From Williamsia sp. 1138 (GTDB lineage Bacteria; Actinomycetota; Actinomycetes; Mycobacteriales; Mycobacteriaceae), in the NCBI RefSeq assembly GCF_002095435.2, contig NZ_MJEJ02000049.1:124001-188000 (forward strand): a stretch of 64,000 bases of DNA, read 5' to 3'. Both the position numbers and the translations under genes were made by a program. Shown here one piece after another: positions 48,321-57,073 of this stretch. The notes under the pieces are model-generated. The model saw only the letters and a program-made list of their open reading frames with translations. It was not told the origin of the DNA and did no database searches. Each line of letters begins with the position of its first letter. The stretch's first letter is position 1.

Positions 48321-48919
48321 GTGTCCTGGGGATCTACCGGCCCGGCCGATCCCTCGTTCACCGACTGCCCGCAGGCGTGAAACTCCTGCTACTCGCCGTG
48401 ACCATCCTCGTGATGGCTCTCCTGGTCACCGGCCCGTTGCGCCTGGCCGTAGCCGCTCTCGCCGTGGCCGGCGTCTACGTACTGGCCGCGATCGGCCCGC
48501 GGGTGGCCCTGGAACAGCTGCGACCGCTGGTCTGGGTGGTCGGATTCGTCTTCGTGTTCCAGATCGTCTTCACGGACTGGGCCAGGGCCGTCGTCGTGTG
48601 TGGCGTACTCGTGTTGTCGGTTGCCCTTGCCGCCGTGGTGACCCTGACCACGAAGACGACTGCCATGCTCGCTGCACTGACCACAATGCTGAGCCCGCTG
48701 TCCCGTATCGGCATGAGGCCGAGTCAGATCGCGCTCGCCATGGCACTGGCCATCCGCGCGATTCCGCTGATGGTCGAGATCATCGCGCTGGTCGACGAGG
48801 CCCGCCGCGCGCGTGGACTGCGATTCTCACCTCGTGTCGTGGTGGCTCCCGCGGTGATCGCCACCCTGCACGCCGCGGACGGATTCGCCGAGTCGCTCAC
48901 CGCGCGCGGGCTCGACTGA
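48317..48919 (+). CDS. bioN: Biotin ECF transporter T component BioN
   Basis: A 200-residue transmembrane coupling protein of the CbiQ/EcfT family. About five hydrophobic segments are followed by the cytoplasmic coupling region with two Ala-Arg-Gly-like motifs: DEARRARGLRF and ESLTARGLD. The GTG overlaps the bioM stop (GTGA). The operon ends 8 bases before the convergent fadD-type gene. Confidence 0.93.
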   Translation: MSVLGIYRPGRSLVHRLPAGVKLLLLAVTILVMALLVTGPLRLAVAALAVAGVYVLAAIGPRVALEQLRPLVWVVGFVFVFQIVFTDWARAVVVCGVLVLSVALAAVVTLTTKTTAMLAALTTMLSPLSRIGMRPSQIALAMALAIRAIPLMVEIIALVDEARRARGLRFSPRVVVAPAVIATLHAADGFAESLTARGLD

Positions 48920-48926
48920 TCCGGTC

Positions 48927-50552
48927 TCAGCCGACCGATCGATCACTGTCGCTCCAGTACTGCTTGCGCAGTGACTTCTTGTCCGGCTTACCCAGCGCGG
49001 TGAGCGGTAGGGACTCGGCGATGATGATCTGTTTCGGCGACTGCACCGACCCTTTGCGGTCCTTTACCGCGCTCTGGATCTCGGAGATCATCGTCGCGAT
49101 CGAACCCTCGTCGGTGGGTGCGTCCGACCGCAGCACCACGATCGCCGTCACGGCTTCGCCCCACTTCTCGTCGGGCACCCCGATGACACCGACCTGGGCC
49201 ACCGAAGGATGTTCGGCGACAACGTCCTCGACCTCCCGGGGGAAGACGTTGAAACCGCCGGTGACGATCATGTCCTTGGTCCGGTCGACGATGAACCAGT
49301 AGCCGTCCTCGTCCTCGCGTGCGACGTCACCGGTGCGCAGCCAGCCGTCTTTGAACGTCTCGGCGGTGGCCTCGGGCAGACCCCAGTACCCACCGGCCAG
49401 CAAGGGCCCGGCGACACAGATCTCGCCGGGCTCACCCACTGGCACCGGTGTGCCGTCGTCACCGATGAGCGCGGTACGCAAGAATGCCGACGGCCGTCCG
49501 CAGCTCGACAACCGCTTGGCATCGTGAGCGCCCTTGGGCAGATAGCTGATCACCATCGGCGCCTCGGACTGGCCGTAATACTGCGCAAAAATCGGCCCGA
49601 ACCGCTCGATCGCTTCGGCCAGCCGCACGGGATTGATCGCAGACGCCCCGTAGTAGACGGTCTCGAGAGACGAGAGATCGCGAGTACGGGAATCGGGATG
49701 GTCCATCAGCGCGTACAGCATCGACGGCACCAGCATCGTCGCGGTGATCTTCTGTTCCTCGATGGTGCGCAGGACCTCCGCCGGGTCGAACTTGGACAGC
49801 ACCACCATCGAGCCGCCCTTCATCAGGGTTGGCACGAAAAACGCTGCTCCGGCGTGGGAAAGCGGGGTGCACATGAGGAAGCGGGGGTGCTCGGGCCACT
49901 CCCACTCCGACAGCTGGATCTGGGTCATGGTCGACATCGCTCGAGCGGTACCGATGACGCCCTTGGGCTTTCCGGTGGTACCGCCGGTATAAGTGATCGA
50001 CACGACGTGGTCGGGCGGGAGGTCCGCTGCCACCAGCGGCTTCGACTCATACCTGTTCGCCTCAGCGATGACATCGCGACCCACGTCGGCCAGTTCCGCA
50101 GGCACCGGCCCCAATGTGAGCACCTGCTTGAGACTGTCGACCCGTTCGAGCAGTGCCACTGCCCGCTCCACGAACATGGGGACGGGATCGATGACCAGTG
50201 TGCTGATCTCTGCGTCGGAGAGCACGTACGCGTGGTCGTCGAGCGAGCCCATCGGGTGCAAGGCGCTACGGCGCCAGCCCTGGGTCTGTCCCGCGCCGAT
50301 CACCAGCAGGACTTCGGGCCGGTTCAGCGCGAGCAATCCGACCGCGCTTCCGGAACCGGCACCAAGCGACTCGAATGCCTGGATGTAACGACTGATCTGC
50401 TCGGCCATCTGGCCACCGGTGAGTGTGGTGTCACCGAGAAAGAGCACCGGGTCGTTGTGGTGCCGTTTGAGCGAGGCAACCATCAGGTGTCCGAGGTGGG
50501 TACCGCCGCGCAGATGATCGAATTCAGTGGTTGTGTCCGCAGAAACAGTCAT
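48927..50552 (-). CDS. Fatty-acyl-CoA synthetase (FadD8-like AMP-binding enzyme)
   Basis: An adenylate-forming enzyme of 541 residues that activates a carboxylic acid to its CoA ester. The P-loop-like A3 motif is YTGGTTGKPKGVIG, A5 is YYGQSEAPMV, A7 DGWLRTGDVAREDEDGYW, A8 DRTKDMIVTGGFNVFPREVE, and A10 LPLTALGKPDKKSLR with the catalytic Lys. It resembles mycobacterial FadD8-type ligases. A KstR-like box lies 12 bases before the ATG, suggesting a link to sterol or side-chain catabolism. Substrate is inferred only loosely. Confidence 0.87.
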   Translation of the reverse strand: MTVSADTTTEFDHLRGGTHLGHLMVASLKRHHNDPVLFLGDTTLTGGQMAEQISRYIQAFESLGAGSGSAVGLLALNRPEVLLVIGAGQTQGWRRSALHPMGSLDDHAYVLSDAEISTLVIDPVPMFVERAVALLERVDSLKQVLTLGPVPAELADVGRDVIAEANRYESKPLVAADLPPDHVVSITYTGGTTGKPKGVIGTARAMSTMTQIQLSEWEWPEHPRFLMCTPLSHAGAAFFVPTLMKGGSMVVLSKFDPAEVLRTIEEQKITATMLVPSMLYALMDHPDSRTRDLSSLETVYYGASAINPVRLAEAIERFGPIFAQYYGQSEAPMVISYLPKGAHDAKRLSSCGRPSAFLRTALIGDDGTPVPVGEPGEICVAGPLLAGGYWGLPEATAETFKDGWLRTGDVAREDEDGYWFIVDRTKDMIVTGGFNVFPREVEDVVAEHPSVAQVGVIGVPDEKWGEAVTAIVVLRSDAPTDEGSIATMISEIQSAVKDRKGSVQSPKQIIIAESLPLTALGKPDKKSLRKQYWSDSDRSVG

Positions 50553-50563
50553 GAGGTCAGACT

Positions 50564-50577
50564 AGAACGTGTTACAG
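50564..50577. promoter_or_regulatory. KstR-like palindrome at the acyl-CoA synthetase promoter
   Basis: TAGAACGTGTTACA matches TNNAACNNGTTNNA, the KstR consensus, at all fixed positions. It lies 12 bases before the synthetase ATG. About one such match is expected by chance in 64 kb, so position is the real support. Other TetR regulators of fatty-acid genes use similar sites. Confidence 0.4.
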
Positions 50578-51166
50578 ATTTGCGGAAGCCTTCGAGCTCA
50601 ACGCCCCTATACGAGCCGATGCGGCGGTGTTTGCGACGGTCGACCACGCCCTTGCTGCCTACCTCGAGTCCAAACGCACAGCAATTCAGTCCCCTGATCC
50701 GGTCGCCGACCTTCGCGCCGGCTGGGATGCGCACACGGGCTTTGCCCTCGCAAACCCCAACTCGTATCGGCTCATGTTCGGCCCGGGCCTGAAGAAGGAA
50801 CCATTGGCTGTTCGCGAATCCCATGAATTGCCGGCATCAGTGGTCGACCGAGTGGCCCGAGTCGGGCGCCTTCGCGTCCCCAAGCAGGTTGCCGTCCGCA
50901 CGATCATGTCGGCGAACACCGGCGTCGCGCTGGCCCTGATCACCCGGCCCGCCATGTACCCCGACGCCGCGATCTCCGCCGAGGTCCGCGACATCACATT
51001 CAGCGGAATCCTCACACCCCAGGAAACAACGGCCTCCGACAACGCCTGGCCAAGCGCACTCGCGACGATATCCGCCACCGTCGAAGCCGATCCGCCGAGC
51101 GACCTCACCGCAGCCGAACTCGGGCTGTCAATCGAATGGTTGCGCCGCCTCGCACCCAGGCTCTGA
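50578..51166 (+). pseudogene. TetR-family regulator remnant lacking its DNA-binding domain
   Basis: The readable frame (GTG 50627 or a few codons earlier) encodes about 180-195 residues. They look like the ligand-binding C-terminal domain of a TetR regulator: FAEAFELNAPIRADAAVF, then LRAGWDAHTGFALANPNSYR and LMFGPGL. No helix-turn-helix precedes it; homology seems to start near 50580, directly at the promoter of the divergent acyl-CoA synthetase. About 50-60 N-terminal residues are therefore missing, probably by deletion. It sits beside the decayed SDR gene. It may still be translated but could not bind DNA. Confidence 0.65.
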
Positions 51167-51199
51167 TCCGTTTCGTCCACAGTTCGAAGGAGTATCAAC

Positions 51200-51655
51200 A
51201 TATCCGACAACAACATTCGAGAAGCACTCGTCACCGGCGGCTCCGGAGGTATCGGCCGCGTCGTCGCCGAACGCCTGGCCCGCGACGGCATGGCGGTTGC
51301 CGTGCACCACGCAGGTGGCGCGATCATCAACTTCTCCACGTCCGTCACAAAACTCGCGTTTCCGGGATATGCGCCCTATGCCGCGAGCAAAGGTGCAGTC
51401 GATGCCATCACCCTCGTCCTTGCCCGTGAACTTCGTGGCCGCGACATCACCGTCAATGCGGTGGCACCTGGTCCGACCGCGACCTCTCTATTCCTCGACG
51501 GTAAGGACTCCGACACCATCGCGACCCTGGAGAAGGCAACGCCTTTGGAACGTCTCGGACAGCCAGAGGACATCGCCGAATCTGTTGCGTTTCTGGCCGG
51601 CCCTGCCCGGTGGGCGAATGGACAGGTCATCTACGTCAACGGTGGCGCAATCTGA
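51200..51655 (+). pseudogene. Short-chain dehydrogenase/reductase with internal deletion and lost start codon
   Basis: The frame carries the SDR N terminus (ALVTGGSGGIGRVVAERLARDG), then jumps directly to the catalytic half (GGAIINFSTSV, YAPYAASKGAVDAI, NAVAPGPTATSLF, GQVIYVNGGAI). About 90-100 residues, including the NNAG region, are missing in frame after VAVHHAG. The expected start, 7 bases after AGGAG, reads ATA TCC GAC, so an ATG appears to have become ATA. The catalytic Ser, Tyr and Lys remain (FSTS, YAASK). Total is about 151 residues versus about 245 normal. Loss of function is likely. Confidence 0.72.
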
Positions 51656-51709
51656 TCGTTGTTCGGCTTTCCGGTTGACCCGGCCTCCTCCGACGCCGAA
51701 GCTGATGAG

Positions 51710-52249
51710 ATGCAGTTCCGCCGCACCACCCGCGAGGATCTCCCACTCATCCAGACCTGGCTAGAGAATCTGCACGTCGCGAGGTTCTGGTTCCACGACA
51801 CCTCGGACGAGGCCATCGAGCGCGATTTCGCCGGCAGCTTCGACGGAACGGAGGCGTCGGAAGACTTCATCGTCATACACCAGCCGGATCCGATCGGCTT
51901 CATCCAGCGATACCGGTTTTCCGACTATCCCGACGATCAGGCCGAAATGGAGACGCTCGTAGAAGTACCCGAAGGCACCCTGTCGATCGACTACTTCATC
52001 GGCGAGACGCGTTTCACGGGACACGGACTCGGTACCGCGATGATCAAAGAGATGGTGGACAAGTGCTGGGACGACTTCCCCTCATCCACCACTGTCATCG
52101 TCCCCGTCGCGGTGGCGAACCCAGCCTCGTGGCGTGCTCTTCTCGCCGCCGGCTTCACCCAGATCGCGACCGGTTACCTGAAGCCGGACAATCCGATCGA
52201 TGACGGGCAGCATCACGTCTTCCGCATCGACCGGCCATCGGGACGCTGA
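51710..52249 (+). CDS. GNAT acetyltransferase, AAC(6')-like
   Basis: A 179-residue GCN5-related acetyltransferase of the group that includes aminoglycoside 6'-N-acetyltransferases. The start MQFRRTTREDLPLIQTWLEN, the core PIGFIQRYRF, IDYFIGETRFTGHGLGTAMI (acetyl-CoA loop) and VANPASWRALLAAGF are as expected. The ATG at 51710 matches the family's N terminus; the frame is open back to 51659. Real substrate unknown; resistance should not be assumed. It lies between the decayed SDR and the glutamine synthetase gene. Confidence 0.75.
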   Translation: MQFRRTTREDLPLIQTWLENLHVARFWFHDTSDEAIERDFAGSFDGTEASEDFIVIHQPDPIGFIQRYRFSDYPDDQAEMETLVEVPEGTLSIDYFIGETRFTGHGLGTAMIKEMVDKCWDDFPSSTTVIVPVAVANPASWRALLAAGFTQIATGYLKPDNPIDDGQHHVFRIDRPSGR

Positions 52250-52284
52250 CCTGGCACGTCTAAACGGACATTTACCTGTGGCAG

Positions 52285-52351
52285 GCAACCCATTCGAAAC
52301 ACTCGACCCACACCGCTTTTCATCGTCACTGCGACGAAACAAATCGGTTAC
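52285..52351 (+). promoter_or_regulatory. GlnR-like site array before glutamine synthetase III
   Basis: The promoter-proximal array is GTCAC-n6-GAAAC-n6-GTTAC (52325-52351), matching the actinobacterial GlnR pattern GTnAC-n6-GAAAC-n6 with exact spacing. A second, weaker array GCAAC-n6-GAAAC-n6-CCCAC lies at 52285-52311. TAGAGT at 52362-52367 could be the -10, which would put the main array around -37 to -50, the position of an activator. Nitrogen-limitation control is inferred. Confidence 0.6.
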
Positions 52352-52426
52352 CGGCTATTCGTAGAGTTCGCAGGTCAGGGCTTGCAGGACAAGTGCAGGA
52401 CCCACGCCTGAAGGGTAATGAGATAA

Positions 52427-54601
52427 ATGAGTGGTAACAACATCCGACTCGCCGCCATCACCGCTGTCGAGGCGTACATCCCGCCACCCGTAAGCTTCGA
52501 CATCACGGAGGCGCCGGGCGACGTGTTCGGCGAAAACGTCTTCAACAAGTCCGTGATGATGAAGCGGCTGCCGAAGAACGTCTTCAAATCGGTCATCACG
52601 ACGATCGAGAAGGGCAGCAAGCTCGATCCCGCCGTCGCCGACGCTGTAGCGTCCGCGATGAAGGATTGGGCCCTGGAGAAGGGTGCCACCCACTACGCTC
52701 ACGTCTTCTACCCTCTGACCGGCCTCACCGCCGAGAAGCACGACAGCTTCCTCGAACCGGCCAGTGACGGATCGACCATGGCCGAGTTCCAGGGTAAAAC
52801 CCTGATCCAGGGCGAGCCCGACGCATCGAGTTTCCCCAATGGCGGCCTCCGCAACACTTTCGAGGCCCGCGGTTACACGGGCTGGGACGTGACCAGCCCC
52901 GCGTACATACTCGAGAACCCGAACGGCAACACCCTGTGCATCCCGACCGTCTTCGTCTCGATGACCGGCGAAGCACTCGACCACAAGACCCCGATGTTGC
53001 GCTCGCAGCAGGCGATGGGCAAGCACGCCGAGCGTGTTCTGAAATTGTTCGGCCACGACAACCCCGGCCACATCGTCGCGTTCTGTGGACCGGAGCAGGA
53101 GTACTTCTTGGTCGATCGCCATTTCTTCCTCGCGCGTCCCGACCTGCTCAACGCCGGACGCACCCTGTTCGGCACCAAACCGCCGAAGGGCCAAGAGTTC
53201 GACGACCACTACTTCGGTGCCGTCCCCGAGCGTGTGCTCGGGTTCATGATGGACACCGAGCGCGAGCTGTTCAAACTCGGTATTCCCGCGAAGACCCGCC
53301 ACAACGAGGTCGCGCCAGGACAATTCGAGATCGCGCCGATGTTCGAGCGCGGCAACATCGCGGCCGACCACCAGCAACTCCTGATGACCACCTTCAAGAC
53401 GGTCGCCAAGAAGCACGGCATGGAATGCCTCTTCCACGAAAAGCCTTTCGAAGGTGTCAACGGTTCCGGTAAGCACGTGAACTTCTCGTTCGGTAACGAC
53501 AAGTTCGGCAGTTTGCTCGTCCCGGGTGACACCCCGCACGAGAATGCTCAGTTCTTGGTCTTCTGTGCCGCCGTCATCCGCGCAGTGCACCTGCATGCAG
53601 GTCTTCTGCGCGTCTCGGTCGCCTCCGCCACGAACGATCATCGGCTCGGCGCCAACGAGGCCCCGCCGGCCATCGTCTCGATCTTCCTCGGAGAGCAGCT
53701 CGCAGATGTCTTCGATCAGATCGCGAAAGGCGCTGCAACCTCGTCGAAGGGCAAGGGCACCATGATCATCGGTGTCGACACACTGCCGGTCCTGCCAACC
53801 GATCCCGGTGACCGCAACCGGACGAGCTCGTTCGCGTTCACCGGCAACCGCTTCGAGTTCCGCGCACCGGGTTCGATGCAGACCGTCAGCGAGCCGATGG
53901 TCGTCCTGAACACGATCATGGCCGACTCGCTGGACTACTGCGCCACTGTTCTCGAGCAAGCGGTCAAGGAGGGCGTCGAGTTCGACACCGCCGTGCAGCA
54001 CCTTCTCACCGACATCATCACCGAGCACGGCGCGGTCGTGTTCAACGGCGACGGCTACTCCGACACCTGGCCCATCGAGGCCGAGTCCCGGGGCCTGCCC
54101 AACCTGAAGACGACGGTGGACGCCCTACCCGAACTCATCACCGAGAAATCGATCGAGCTGTTCTCCAAGTACGGTGTCTTCAACGATCGAGAGATGCACA
54201 GCCGCTACGAGATCGGTCTGGAACAGTACTACCTGACCATCGCCGTGGAGGCCAAGCTGACCCTGGAGATCGGGTCGACCCTCGTGATGCCGGCCGCAGT
54301 GCGCTATCAGACGGAGATCGCCACCAATGTCACAGCACTGAAGAGTGCCGGACTCGAGCCCGACACCACCCTGCTTGCGATGGTGAGCGAGCCGATGTCG
54401 GCGTTGACGAAGGCGTTGGCGACTCTGAAGTCCGCGCTCGGCGAGCACGTCGAAGGAGCCGCGGAGGAAGCACTTTTCGCCCGCGATACCCTCCTACCGG
54501 CCATGGCTGCCGTTCGAACTGCAGCAGACGAGCTCGAAGCAATTGTGGCCGACGACCTCTGGCCGCTCCCGACCTACCAGGAGATGCTGTACATCCTGTA
54601 G
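52427..54601 (+). CDS. glnN: Glutamine synthetase type III
   Basis: A 724-residue glutamine synthetase of the large type III class (about 700-730 residues), unlike the 450-480-residue GlnA types. Signatures are [48 protein letters not shown] (ATP/glutamate site) and [20 protein letters not shown]. The usual type I adenylylation loop is absent, as expected. GSIII forms double-hexameric rings. It is rarer in actinobacteria than GSI/GSII. The GlnR-like array and the terminator hairpin make it a single-gene unit. Confidence 0.95.
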   Translation: MSGNNIRLAAITAVEAYIPPPVSFDITEAPGDVFGENVFNKSVMMKRLPKNVFKSVITTIEKGSKLDPAVADAVASAMKDWALEKGATHYAHVFYPLTGLTAEKHDSFLEPASDGSTMAEFQGKTLIQGEPDASSFPNGGLRNTFEARGYTGWDVTSPAYILENPNGNTLCIPTVFVSMTGEALDHKTPMLRSQQAMGKHAERVLKLFGHDNPGHIVAFCGPEQEYFLVDRHFFLARPDLLNAGRTLFGTKPPKGQEFDDHYFGAVPERVLGFMMDTERELFKLGIPAKTRHNEVAPGQFEIAPMFERGNIAADHQQLLMTTFKTVAKKHGMECLFHEKPFEGVNGSGKHVNFSFGNDKFGSLLVPGDTPHENAQFLVFCAAVIRAVHLHAGLLRVSVASATNDHRLGANEAPPAIVSIFLGEQLADVFDQIAKGAATSSKGKGTMIIGVDTLPVLPTDPGDRNRTSSFAFTGNRFEFRAPGSMQTVSEPMVVLNTIMADSLDYCATVLEQAVKEGVEFDTAVQHLLTDIITEHGAVVFNGDGYSDTWPIEAESRGLPNLKTTVDALPELITEKSIELFSKYGVFNDREMHSRYEIGLEQYYLTIAVEAKLTLEIGSTLVMPAAVRYQTEIATNVTALKSAGLEPDTTLLAMVSEPMSALTKALATLKSALGEHVEGAAEEALFARDTLLPAMAAVRTAADELEAIVADDLWPLPTYQEMLYIL

Positions 54602-54618
54602 CCACCACCGATGACGAT

Positions 54619-54651
54619 GAATGCCGCCAACGCCCTGCGCTGGCGGCATTC
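54619..54651. terminator. Terminator hairpin after glutamine synthetase III
   Basis: GAATGCCGCCA (54619-54629) and TGGCGGCATTC (54641-54651) form a perfect 11-bp stem with an 11-base loop. It lies between convergent genes ending at 54601 and 54687. No T-run, as usual here. Confidence 0.7.
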
Positions 54652-54686
54652 GCCGTTCACCACCCACCCATCTCAACCCGCCGGGG

Positions 54687-55682
54687 TCAGACAGCGGAAT
54701 CCGGGCGCTGCCGGTAGGTCTCGAGCAACCGCACCGCCGTCTCCGCATCGTCGACCACAACGACCTCTCGGCCTCCACCGGCCCGATCGACGAGGATGCC
54801 TTCGCCCGAGCGCAGGATAAAACCCCTGGCTCCCTTGAGCTCGCCGCGAAATCCCAGCCGATAGCCGTAACCGCCGAAATCTCTCAATGCGCTGACCGTC
54901 ACGACGCGTGCCGCGACGACATCGGAGACCGAAATGTGGACGCGAGGCCATCGCACCACACTCGTGATACGCAGTCCATCGGAGTCGACGGTGACCCGTA
55001 TGCCCCGAAACACGAGGAAGACCCCGGCGATGAAGGCCGCCAGGCCAAACATCCACCACTGGGTGGTCAGCACTGCTACCAGCAAGACCCCGAGGGCGCA
55101 GATCACCGTCATGGCCAGAAAGAGCCCACCGGAAAGCACTGATCTCGTCCATACCACGCGTTCTGTGGCACCGATCGGCAATGGCGTGGCAAGCGAGGGT
55201 TGCGGCGACTGCGCGGCCACAGACCACCGGCGTGTCGCGAGATACGCCGCCACTGCGATCACCACGGCAAGTCCCGCCGCGATCGCAGCCCACCACCCCG
55301 GGAATCGAGAGTCCGGCGCATCGAGTCCGCGCTGCACCCCCACCGCGGCCAGGAGCAAGACGTACAGAAATGTGCTGATGCCCGCGGTCCCGGCGACCAG
55401 GTACGCGCCCGTGGCCGGCTCGTCCGTCATCCGGATCAGCACCACCGCCAACGCTATGAAGAGTGCGCCGATCGCGGGCACCGCACACAGGACCGCTGTA
55501 CGCGAGGTGAATCCGTCGGCTTCGCCTCCTGCACCCCAGTGTGTGGCAAGCGGATCAGGCAGTTGCTGCCACCACGCGACGAACAACAACAACCCGGCGA
55601 ACGTTGCCAGCAGAGGCACCGCGGCCGCGAGCACCACAAGGTGTGCGGTGGGCCGTTCGGATCGTTCCGGGGACTTTCGCAT
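54687..55682 (-). CDS. DUF1648-domain multi-TM membrane protein
   Basis: A 331-residue membrane protein. The DUF1648 segment near residues 40-58 reads LPDPLATHWGAGGEADGF. Six to seven hydrophobic helices span about 15-230. A C-terminal soluble PH-like region (VTVDSDGLRITSVVRWPRV...SALRDFGGYGYRL) follows. Such proteins often travel with YtrA-type GntR regulators, as here: its ATG is one base after the gntR stop. Function unknown; envelope stress or bacteriocin response has been proposed for related Firmicutes pairs, which is only an analogy. Confidence 0.8.
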   Translation of the reverse strand: MRKSPERSERPTAHLVVLAAAVPLLATFAGLLLFVAWWQQLPDPLATHWGAGGEADGFTSRTAVLCAVPAIGALFIALAVVLIRMTDEPATGAYLVAGTAGISTFLYVLLLAAVGVQRGLDAPDSRFPGWWAAIAAGLAVVIAVAAYLATRRWSVAAQSPQPSLATPLPIGATERVVWTRSVLSGGLFLAMTVICALGVLLVAVLTTQWWMFGLAAFIAGVFLVFRGIRVTVDSDGLRITSVVRWPRVHISVSDVVAARVVTVSALRDFGGYGYRLGFRGELKGARGFILRSGEGILVDRAGGGREVVVVDDAETAVRLLETYRQRPDSAV

Positions 55683-55683
55683 G

Positions 55684-56034
55684 TCAATATCCTTCCCGAA
55701 TCATCGTCGCCAGGTCCTTGCCGTCGAGGCCGAGCTTGCGCGCCACCTTGTGTACCGCTGCGATCGCCGCCCTCAGGTCCGCCTCCTCCGGCACGACGGT
55801 GTTGGTGACCACAGCGCCACGGCCGCGACGCAACTCCACCAACCCTTGATCACGCAGTTCCTGGTAGCCGTGCAACACGGTGTGGACGTTCACACCGAGG
55901 GAGGCCGCCAATTCCCGTGCGCCCGGAAGCCTCTCCCCCGCAACGATTTCGCCGCGGACAATCGACCCACGGACCGCTGCGGCAAGTTGCTCGAACAACG
56001 GTTGCGGTAGCAGCGGATCAACTCGTATCAGCAC
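55684..56034 (-). CDS. GntR-family regulator, YtrA subfamily
   Basis: A 116-residue short GntR repressor. The winged helix PLFEQLAAAVRGSIVRGEIV, GERLPGARELAASLGVNVHT and ELRDQGLVELRRGRGAVV is standard, followed by only about 40 residues of C-terminal helix, as in YtrA types. It is the first gene of a two-gene operon with the DUF1648 protein. A perfect palindromic operator lies 15 bases upstream, pointing to autorepression. Confidence 0.9.
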   Translation of the reverse strand: MLIRVDPLLPQPLFEQLAAAVRGSIVRGEIVAGERLPGARELAASLGVNVHTVLHGYQELRDQGLVELRRGRGAVVTNTVVPEEADLRAAIAAVHKVARKLGLDGKDLATMIREGY

Positions 56035-56049
56035 GCCCTCTACGATATA

Positions 56050-56068
56050 GTTCTACTTGCTGTAGAAC
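56050..56068. promoter_or_regulatory. Operator of the YtrA-type GntR operon
   Basis: GTTCTAC-TTGCT-GTAGAAC, a perfect 7+7 inverted repeat, sits in a locally AT-rich stretch flanked by ATAT on both sides. It is 15 bases before the gntR start. The form fits YtrA-subfamily operators, so autorepression is the likely role. Confidence 0.65.
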
Positions 56069-56095
56069 AAATATATCAATGTGCAGACTGCCGGG

Positions 56096-56974
56096 TCAGA
56101 TCCCGAATGCATCCTCGAGACACGAAACAAGAACTCGTACCGCAGGATTCGATGACGAGGCCCACACGAGCAGCAACAGCGCCCGGTGCGTCACGTCGTC
56201 CAGTGGCAGCGCCACCAGAGTTTCCGAGAAGTCCGTGGACATCGACTCGCTCAGGACCGCGACACCCAGGCCGCGGGATGCGAGGTCCGCGACGGCCTCG
56301 GCGGACGTGGCCTGGAGCCCGATCGACGGAGTCACGTCAGCGGCGGAGCATGCCTCGTCGAGGGTCGCCCTGATGCCGGTACCGCGGGGCATCGTAATGA
56401 TGGACTCGCCGTCGAGGTCAGCCACGCGAATCGACGACCTTGCCGACCACACGTGCCCGTGCGGCACCAGGACGCTCAACCCCTCGGCAAGGATGGTCAG
56501 CGACTCGAGGCCGACTGGCGCCGAGCCGGTGGCGCCGATCAGCGCGACATCGAGCGAACCGGCGCGGACCTGATCGACCATGTGATCGGACGAATCTTCC
56601 TGCAGTGACAGCGTGACACCGGAATGGCGGCGGTGGAACTTCTCCAGGCCTTCGAACAGCGGGGTGATCGTGCATCCGATGACCATGCCGACGGTCAGCC
56701 GGCCTCTGATCAGCCCGGCAACGTCGTCGACGGCATGGCCCAGGCAGGCCGCTGCGTCCAGCGCCGCACGAGCGGGACCGAGCGCAGCCTCTCCCGCCGC
56801 GGTCAACCGCGCCACCCGACTCGACCGGTCGAACAGCTCGCAGCCGAGTTCGCGCTCGAGCTGCCGAATCTGCGCGCTCACTCCGGATTGGCTGATACGC
56901 ACCCGCTCTGCCGCGCGGGTGAAGTTTGCCTCTTCGGCGACGGCGATGAAGTACTCGAGCTGCCGGAGTTCCAT
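56096..56974 (-). CDS. LysR-family transcriptional regulator
   Basis: A 292-residue LysR-type regulator. The N-terminal HTH reads MELRQLEYFIAVAEEANFTR and AAERVRISQSGVSAQIRQLE; the effector domain shows RGRLTVGMVIGC and MPRGTGIRATLDEACSAAD. ATG 56974 gives the canonical MELRQL start. It is divergent from the NTF2-like gene, and the 99-base region between them is the likely binding site. That gene may be its target. Effector unknown. Confidence 0.9.
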   Translation of the reverse strand: MELRQLEYFIAVAEEANFTRAAERVRISQSGVSAQIRQLERELGCELFDRSSRVARLTAAGEAALGPARAALDAAACLGHAVDDVAGLIRGRLTVGMVIGCTITPLFEGLEKFHRRHSGVTLSLQEDSSDHMVDQVRAGSLDVALIGATGSAPVGLESLTILAEGLSVLVPHGHVWSARSSIRVADLDGESIITMPRGTGIRATLDEACSAADVTPSIGLQATSAEAVADLASRGLGVAVLSESMSTDFSETLVALPLDDVTHRALLLLVWASSSNPAVRVLVSCLEDAFGI

Positions 56975-57073
56975 AAGCAATGATTCTAGTATCTACGACA
57001 ACAATCTGTTGGACTTCTGGAGGCGGCCGCGGAATGGTTGGGTTCACCCATTCAGACAGCGACAGGAGACACG

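Noticed and set aside
51710-52249. Aminoglycoside resistance gene
   Set aside because: The fold is AAC(6')-like, but chromosomal actinobacterial GNATs of this group mostly have unknown substrates; sequence alone does not support resistance.
52355-54028. Long open frame antisense to glutamine synthetase III (about 557 codons)
   Set aside because: The same shadow effect in high-GC sequence; the sense strand encodes a complete GSIII.
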